Shown here: positions 59,024 through 64,000 of the stretch, in pieces | Layout of the letters: every line of letters starts with the position of its first letter | How positions within the stretch are numbered: position 1 is the first letter of the stretch | NCBI RefSeq assembly: GCF_002833405.1 | Contig: NZ_CP025135.1 | Span: 1,159,501 to 1,223,500 of the forward strand | DNA from: Planococcus sp. MB-3u-03 | Lineage (GTDB): Bacteria > Bacillota > Bacilli > Bacillales_A > Planococcaceae | Direction of reading: 5' to 3' | Length of the DNA: 64,000 nt | The notes under the pieces: model-generated | The model's database searches: none | What the model saw: the letters and a program-made list of their open reading frames with translations, nothing else | Told to the model about the DNA's origin: nothing | Translations under genes and position numbers: made by a program

Positions 59024-60505
59024 CTACTCCTTTAATACCGCATCAATATAGAGCGATGGATTCAGCAGCACTTCACCTGCGTCCGAAATGAACGGCATGA
59101 AGAGTTCCGCACCGGCGCCGAGGAATACAGTCAAGGCGACGAGTATAGCTGTCGGGACGAACATCGACAGATAATGTTTCCGGTCGATCGTGGCAATTTT
59201 AACCGGCTCGCCCCAGAATGCATAGATGAAGATCCGGACAACGCTCAACAACACGAGCAAGCTAGTCGCCAGGATCACGAGGCTGCCCCAGAAATGAGTG
59301 CCTTCAAAGCCGCCTTGGACGATCAGCAATTTGCCGGGGAATCCACTGAGCGGTGGGATTCCGGCAAGGCCGAATGCCGCAACGAGGAAGGTCCAGCCGA
59401 AGACTGGGTAGCTCTTGATCAATCCGCCCATCTTGCGCAAATCGCTGGTTCTGAAAATGACGGTCAAGATGCCGACCAGAAGGAACAGCGCCGCTTTGAT
59501 GAGCATGTCGTGCACCAAGTAGAAAATGGAGCCTTCGACGCCCGCTGCGTTCATTTGCGAAATGCCGAACAAGATGACGCCGACTGCGATGATGATGTTG
59601 TAGATGATGATCTTTTTCACATCAAAATAGGCAAGGGCACCGACGCAGCCTGCCAGGATCGTCAAAATTGCGATGATCGCCAGCAGTTCGTGGGTAAATC
59701 CGGTATTCATCGTAAAGAACAAGGTATAGGTTCTCATGATGGCGTAGACGCCGACTTTTGTCAGCAATGCGCCGAACAAGGCAAGAATGGCCATTGGCGG
59801 TGCAAAATAGGAACCTGGCAGCCAGAAGTAAAGCGGGAAAATCGCCGCTTTGAAACCGAAGACGACCAGGAACAGTACGGCGATGACCGTCAGGATGCCG
59901 ACTGCTTCGATTTGCGGGATCTTGACAGCCAAGTCGGCCATATTGAGCGTTCCTGTGACAGAGTATAGATAAGCGACTGCGGAAACGAACAAGGCCGATG
60001 AAATGATGTTGACGAGCAAATATTTGATTGATTCGCGCAGCTGCGGTTTTTCACCGCCGTGGACGATCAATGCATAGGAAGCCATCAGCAGCACTTCGAT
60101 AAAGACGAATAAGTTGAAAATATCGCCTGTCGTGAAGGCGCCGTTGACTCCGGTCATCAAGAACAGCACAGCCGGGTAGTAGAACGACTGCTCCCGTTTC
60201 ACGCCGATCGTCGGGATGCTGTAGAACAGCACGAACAGCGTGACGATGGTGGAGCTTAGCACCAATAGCACCGAGAACATATCGGATACCATGGAAATAC
60301 CGAACGGGGCAGGCCAGCTGCCGAGCGTCACGGCTTGGACGCCGTCACTGTTAACTTTCGAGAATAGCACAAGCGCCGAAGCGAGTGTCGCGACAACGCC
60401 TACAATCGCCACTGCGCGCTGCATGTGCAGCTTTTTTGGGAACAGCATCAAAATGGCGGCAAAAATCAATGGGATGACTACGGGGAACAAGACTAAATTA
60501 CTCAT
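59024..60505 (-). CDS. mrpD: Na+/H+ antiporter subunit D
   Basis: A large subunit of 493 residues and fourteen helices, homologous to the NuoN/NuoM antiporter-like subunits of complex I. Conserved sites are the helix-5 Glu in [18 protein letters not shown] near 140 and Lys residues in the middle helices, with [29 protein letters not shown] near 245 and [14 protein letters not shown] near 335. It overlaps mrpC by eight bases. Confidence 0.95.
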   Translation of the reverse strand: MSNLVLFPVVIPLIFAAILMLFPKKLHMQRAVAIVGVVATLASALVLFSKVNSDGVQAVTLGSWPAPFGISMVSDMFSVLLVLSSTIVTLFVLFYSIPTIGVKREQSFYYPAVLFLMTGVNGAFTTGDIFNLFVFIEVLLMASYALIVHGGEKPQLRESIKYLLVNIISSALFVSAVAYLYSVTGTLNMADLAVKIPQIEAVGILTVIAVLFLVVFGFKAAIFPLYFWLPGSYFAPPMAILALFGALLTKVGVYAIMRTYTLFFTMNTGFTHELLAIIAILTILAGCVGALAYFDVKKIIIYNIIIAVGVILFGISQMNAAGVEGSIFYLVHDMLIKAALFLLVGILTVIFRTSDLRKMGGLIKSYPVFGWTFLVAAFGLAGIPPLSGFPGKLLIVQGGFEGTHFWGSLVILATSLLVLLSVVRIFIYAFWGEPVKIATIDRKHYLSMFVPTAILVALTVFLGAGAELFMPFISDAGEVLLNPSLYIDAVLKE

Positions 60506-60845
60506 AATCTTCTGTACCTCTCAATAGCTCCATATTGTCTGTGCCAAGTTCCTGGTAGGCGCGGTAGGCGAGCACCAGGAAGAATGAAGTGACCGCGAAC
60601 GAAATGACGATCGCTGTCAGGATCAGCGCCTGCGGCAAGGGATCGGCATAATCGCTAACCGATACCCCGTCAGCCACAACAGGCGGCGCAGTGCCGCCTA
60701 GGCCGCCCATCGTCAGCAGCAGCAAGTGTGCGCCATGACTCAGGAGGCCTGTGCCGATAATGATGCGGATCAAACTTTTCGATAGCATTAAATATACAGC
60801 TGCCATGAACAATAAGCCGATGGCAACCGACATGACTATTTCCAT
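60498..60845 (-). CDS. mrpC: Na+/H+ antiporter subunit C
   Basis: A 115-residue homologue of NuoK with three helices. The family pattern is [21 protein letters not shown] near 30 and [21 protein letters not shown] near 70. The start abuts the mrpB stop (one shared base). It is a membrane part of the Mrp complex. Confidence 0.95.
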   Translation of the reverse strand: MEIVMSVAIGLLFMAAVYLMLSKSLIRIIIGTGLLSHGAHLLLLTMGGLGGTAPPVVADGVSVSDYADPLPQALILTAIVISFAVTSFFLVLAYRAYQELGTDNMELLRGTEDYE

Positions 60846-61267
60846 TATTCATCCTCTCCAATCGTTTGAATAATGGTCATCGTTACTCCTACAACAACCA
60901 AATAGACGCCTATATCAAATAACAATGCCGAGTGCAGGGACGTTTCGCCGAACAGCGGCAAATCGAAATAATCATAGGCATGCGTGAAGAATGGGACATC
61001 AAAAATGACCGAAGCGCTGGCAGTTGCGATGGCAATCAACAAGCCGACAGCAGTCAGCACGACGTAATTAATCGGCAGGATCTTCTTGATGGTCGGGATG
61101 TCGAACGCAAGCATCAACAAGACGATGGCACTTGCGGTTAGCAATCCCCCAACAAACCCGCCGCCCGGCGTATAGTGGCCGGCGAAGAAAATATGGACAG
61201 CAAACATCAAGATGATGAAGGTCACCACTTTCGTGGCGGTTTGAAGCATGACATCATTTGTTCTCAT
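60845..61267 (-). CDS. mrpB: Na+/H+ antiporter subunit B
   Basis: 140 residues with four helices. [27 protein letters not shown] near 28 is the MnhB signature. The ATG at 61267 lies 14 bases inside the mrpA end, so the two are coupled. Confidence 0.95.
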   Translation of the reverse strand: MRTNDVMLQTATKVVTFIILMFAVHIFFAGHYTPGGGFVGGLLTASAIVLLMLAFDIPTIKKILPINYVVLTAVGLLIAIATASASVIFDVPFFTHAYDYFDLPLFGETSLHSALLFDIGVYLVVVGVTMTIIQTIGEDE

Positions 61268-63668
61268 GCTGACCCTCCTTTTTCGTGAGGCGAAGGCGGA
61301 TCATCGTAATAATCCCGATGCCCGCAATGCCGAGTACTGCAATCTCGAACAAGGTATCAAACCCGCGGTAATCGACAAGAATGACGTTGACGATATTCCC
61401 GCCGCCTGCTTCAGAGTAAACCGTTTCCTTGTAGAACTCGGAAATCGAAGGCAATGCTTTCTGTGAATGGGCGGATAATGCAACCAAGGTCATCGTAACG
61501 CCGACGCCAAGTGCAACGAGTGCATTGCCGAAACGGAATTTCATGCGCTCTTCCTTGCGGCTGATCTGTGGCAAATGGTAGAACGCCAGCAAGAACAGGG
61601 CGACCGAGATGGTTTCGATGACGAGTTGTGTCAACGCCAAGTCAGGTGCGCGGAAGATGACGAACAACAGCGCCACTGAATAGCCAACAGCCCCAAGTGC
61701 GATAATCGCGGTCAAGCGGGACTTGGAACCGAGAATCGTCAAGGTTGCGCCGACCAATGCCAGCAGAATGACGATTTCGTAGACGCCAATTGGCGCCAAA
61801 TTGCTGAAATCGATCTGGAACGCTTCGTTCAAGAACAATGTCAGCAAAACAATGAAGGTCATGAAGCTGAACATATAGACGAGGTATGAACGGATAAACC
61901 CTGTCATATAAATGCGGGAGAAGCGGTTGGCCCCTCCGTCGCTGAGCAGCATCATTTCATCGTAGAGACGGTTCAGTGAAATTGAATCGGGATACAAATC
62001 GTATAGGTGCTGCCACTTGCGCAGCGTCCAGAACATCAAGCCGCCGATCGCAAAAATACCAAGCGTCATGAACAATTCGGTATTGAATCCGTGCCACGCT
62101 GAAACGTGGATGTCCACATTCTGCGGGGAATCGTAAAGAAACGGCTGGATTGCCGCAACGGCCGGTTTGACGAGCCAGTCGCCGATCAAGTTCGGGATGA
62201 AGAAAATCAATACGACAAGCGCGGCAAGGAAGACCGGTGAAATAAGCATGCCGATCGGTGCTTCATGCGCTTGTTTCGGCAATTGGTCCGGCTGATGTTT
62301 GCCGGCAAATGTATGGAACACAAAATACAAGCTATAGATGAACGTGAAGACCGAGCCGATCCAAGCGATGATCGGGAACAAGACCCACCAGACGTCCATC
62401 GAGAACATATTGAATTCCTGCAGCGACAGCATCGCCGTCAAGAACATTTCTTTACTGAGGAAGCCGTTGAAAGGCGGGAGGCCAGCCATCGACAAGGAGC
62501 CAATCAATGCGACCGTGAAACTGACCGGCATCAAACTCATCAAACCGCCGAGTTTCCGGATGTCGCGCGTCCCTGTTTCATGGTCGACAATGCCCGCGAT
62601 CATGAACAGGCTTCCTTTGAAGGTTGCGTGGTTGATCAAATGGAAGATCGCTGCGAACGCTGCATATTTGAGATAACTATCGGCAGCGCCTTCCACGTGA
62701 TAAGCGGCTGCAGCGACACCGAGCAAGGACATGATCAGCCCGAGCTGGGACACAGTCGAGAAGGCCAGGATCCCTTTCAGGTCCTTTTGCTTCAAGGCGA
62801 AGAATGATGCCCACACCATCGTGAACAACCCAACGCCGGCAACGAGCCACATCCATACTTCAGACAAGGCGAACACAGGGGTCAAGCGGGCGACCAAATA
62901 AATGCCGGCTTTAACCATCGTCGCGGAGTGGAGATAGGCACTGACAGGCGTCGGCGCTTCCATCGCATCCGGCAACCAAATGTAGAACGGAAACTGTGCT
63001 GATTTCGTAAATGCGCCGAGCAGCACAAGGACCAATGCCCAGATGAAGAAATCATGCTGTGCGAGTTCCGGTGCCTGCGCGATCAATTCGCGGATCGAAT
63101 ACGTGCCGCCCATGATGCTGAGCAACACAAAGCCCCCCAGCATCATCAATCCGCCGAAGACGGTAATCATCATCGACTTCAATGCGCCGAATCTAGAGCG
63201 GTCGCGCGTATACCAATAGGCGATCAACAGGAATGAGGAAATCGAAGTCAATTCCCAGAACAAGTACAGCGTAATCAGATGATCCGACTGAACGACGCCA
63301 AGCATGGCGCTCATGAAGATCAATAGATATACATAGAAATTATGTAATTGTTCGCGGTGCTTGTCCAAATAGAAAATTGAGTAAAGCACGACGAGCGCGC
63401 CGATTCCGGTGATCAGCAAAGTGAACAATAAACTCAACCCATCGAGGTACGCGACAAAGGCGATATCGAGGGAAGGGATCCAGGAAAGTTCAGATACATA
63501 AGTGCCACCTTCCATAACTGAAGGAAGGCGGGTGGCGTAGTATAAGAACAGCGCTGCCGGAACCAGCAAAACGAACCAGCCTGTGTGGATCTGGCCGAGT
63601 CGTTTGAATAGCAGCGGAATAAACAGCGCTGCAAGGATCGGTATGAAAATCAGAAATACAAGAGACAA
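61254..63668 (-). CDS. mrpA: Na+/H+ antiporter subunit A
   Basis: The largest subunit (804 residues, about twenty helices), homologous to NuoL with a C-terminal region resembling NuoJ. Key parts are YLFWELTSISSFLLIAYWY with the helix-5 Glu near 140, SAQFPFYIWLPDAMEAPTPVSAYLHSATMVKAG near 220, the Lys-containing middle helices, GLPPFNGFLSKEMF near 395, and a C-terminal domain from about 600 with GAVGYSVALLFVIFRAPDLALTQLVIE. TTG at 63668 is chosen because AAGGAGG lies seven bases upstream and the protein then starts MSLVFLIFIPILAAL like its relatives. It is the first gene of mrpABCDEFG, a full Mrp operon for Na+ extrusion and alkaline pH control. Confidence 0.96.
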   Translation of the reverse strand: MSLVFLIFIPILAALFIPLLFKRLGQIHTGWFVLLVPAALFLYYATRLPSVMEGGTYVSELSWIPSLDIAFVAYLDGLSLLFTLLITGIGALVVLYSIFYLDKHREQLHNFYVYLLIFMSAMLGVVQSDHLITLYLFWELTSISSFLLIAYWYTRDRSRFGALKSMMITVFGGLMMLGGFVLLSIMGGTYSIRELIAQAPELAQHDFFIWALVLVLLGAFTKSAQFPFYIWLPDAMEAPTPVSAYLHSATMVKAGIYLVARLTPVFALSEVWMWLVAGVGLFTMVWASFFALKQKDLKGILAFSTVSQLGLIMSLLGVAAAAYHVEGAADSYLKYAAFAAIFHLINHATFKGSLFMIAGIVDHETGTRDIRKLGGLMSLMPVSFTVALIGSLSMAGLPPFNGFLSKEMFLTAMLSLQEFNMFSMDVWWVLFPIIAWIGSVFTFIYSLYFVFHTFAGKHQPDQLPKQAHEAPIGMLISPVFLAALVVLIFFIPNLIGDWLVKPAVAAIQPFLYDSPQNVDIHVSAWHGFNTELFMTLGIFAIGGLMFWTLRKWQHLYDLYPDSISLNRLYDEMMLLSDGGANRFSRIYMTGFIRSYLVYMFSFMTFIVLLTLFLNEAFQIDFSNLAPIGVYEIVILLALVGATLTILGSKSRLTAIIALGAVGYSVALLFVIFRAPDLALTQLVIETISVALFLLAFYHLPQISRKEERMKFRFGNALVALGVGVTMTLVALSAHSQKALPSISEFYKETVYSEAGGGNIVNVILVDYRGFDTLFEIAVLGIAGIGIITMIRLRLTKKEGQHENK

Positions 63669-63845
63669 AATGAATCCTCCTTCCAAAGTGGTACGTGATG
63701 AGTTTCTAATTAAAAGTATAACGCATTCAGAGCGGTTTTGCACCGCACACCCTCGCGGCAAGGAGGAGGAACGTGAAGATTTCTCGCATTTTGTAATAGG
63801 AAGAAACTCAGTAATCTGACTATTGCGAATTTAAAAAAGCACAAA

Positions 63846-63885
63846 AAAAGAACCGGCTGAAGGAAGGTTTCTTCTTTCAACCGGT
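63846..63885 (-). terminator. Minus-strand terminator at the right edge
   Basis: On the minus strand ACCGGTTGAAAGAAG pairs with CTTCCTTCAGCCGGT (small mismatch) and T7 follows. It ends the gene that enters from the right. Bases 63669-63845, before mrpA, hold no gene I can support; the mrp promoter should be here. Confidence 0.8.
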
Positions 63886-63900
63886 GCTATTTGGCTGAAG

Positions 63901-63999
63901 CTAGGAATGTTTTAATTCCTGTTCCAAGAGCACATCCTCGAAATCCTGGTCTGGTTGTTTTTTTGTATACCAGAGGAAAGCGAAGGCGAAGACGAATAA
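63901..63999 (-). CDS. C-terminal end of an unidentified membrane protein (partial)
   Basis: A minus-strand frame runs in from the right border and ends at TAG 63903-63901. Its 32 residues show the end of a hydrophobic helix (LFVFAFAFLWYTKKQ) followed by an acidic tail (PDQDFEDVLLEQELKHS). A strong terminator follows, which supports a real gene end. The pattern fits the C-terminus of many transporters, but too little is visible to name it. Confidence 0.6.
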   Translation of the reverse strand, partial: LFVFAFAFLWYTKKQPDQDFEDVLLEQELKHS

Positions 64000-64000
64000 T

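Noticed and set aside
59174..59968. Long plus-strand frame (264 codons) within mrpD
   Set aside because: Shadow of mrpD on the opposite strand; composition is Asp/Gln/Glu rich as expected from antisense of a membrane protein gene.

Overview
The window is a 64 kb piece of a Gram-positive, low-to-moderate GC chromosome of the Bacillales. Planococcaceae (Planococcus-like) is my best guess. The reasons are strong AGGAGG-type ribosome binding sites, frequent TTG/GTG starts, a sigma-A promoter at ssrA, an S-box riboswitch, a Bacillus-type FadR operator, and gene order that follows Bacillus subtilis blocks (secG-est-rnr-smpB-ssrA, fadNAE-yusI-gcvH-yusF-yusE-met, sufCDSUB, yut/yui genes, mrpA-G). The genus is inference from memory of these families; no search was run.

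Layout: 1-5.5 kb is the lower glycolysis operon (gap end, pgk, tpiA, gpmI, eno). 5.8-10.3 kb holds secG, a carboxylesterase, RNase R, SmpB and tmRNA. 10.27-15.11 kb is an AT-rich genomic island integrated in the 3' end of ssrA. It is bounded by a 67-68 bp direct repeat and holds a broken tyrosine recombinase, an intact IS256-family element and three decayed cargo genes (phospholipase D-like, HNH nuclease, membrane protein). 15.4-19.8 kb carries aldehyde dehydrogenase, an SDR and a BCCT osmolyte transporter. 19.8-22.1 kb carries a 5'-3' exonuclease, a C39-like peptidase, a STAS protein and a thioredoxin. 22.2-29.4 kb is fatty acid beta-oxidation under FadR plus gcvH and small redox proteins. 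29.4-32.3 kb is the SAM-riboswitch-controlled methionine importer metNPQ. 32.4-34.7 kb has a dicarboxylate-type symporter, a lipoprotein and a small protein. 34.9-40.2 kb is the SUF iron-sulfur operon. 40.3-44.7 kb has AlkD-like repair, DUF72, TSUP and YunD. 44.8-48.3 kb has NhaC and a MetP/MetS-like importer. 48.4-57.9 kb is a yut/yui block (YutD, DUF86, HAD phosphatase, two NDH-2 enzymes, Nfu and IscA carriers, Nudix, PepA). 57.9-63.7 kb is the complete Mrp Na+/H+ antiporter operon, followed by the end of an unidentified minus-strand gene.

The genes show an aerobic heterotroph with betaine and Na+ handling (BCCT, NSS, NhaC, Mrp), consistent with a salt-tolerant lifestyle, which is inference.

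The two main observations beyond routine annotation are these. (1) The ssrA island and its decayed PLD/HNH/membrane cargo may be the remnant of a defence-type module. (2) At least six chromosomal genes (fadN, fadA, sufS, yutF, yunD, a C39 peptidase), plus the island genes, are broken by one- or two-base deletions, mostly in short homopolymers. Restoring the missing bases gives full-length family-typical proteins. Because sufS is normally essential, sequencing or assembly error is the first explanation to test. I see no CRISPR array, rRNA or tRNA gene.
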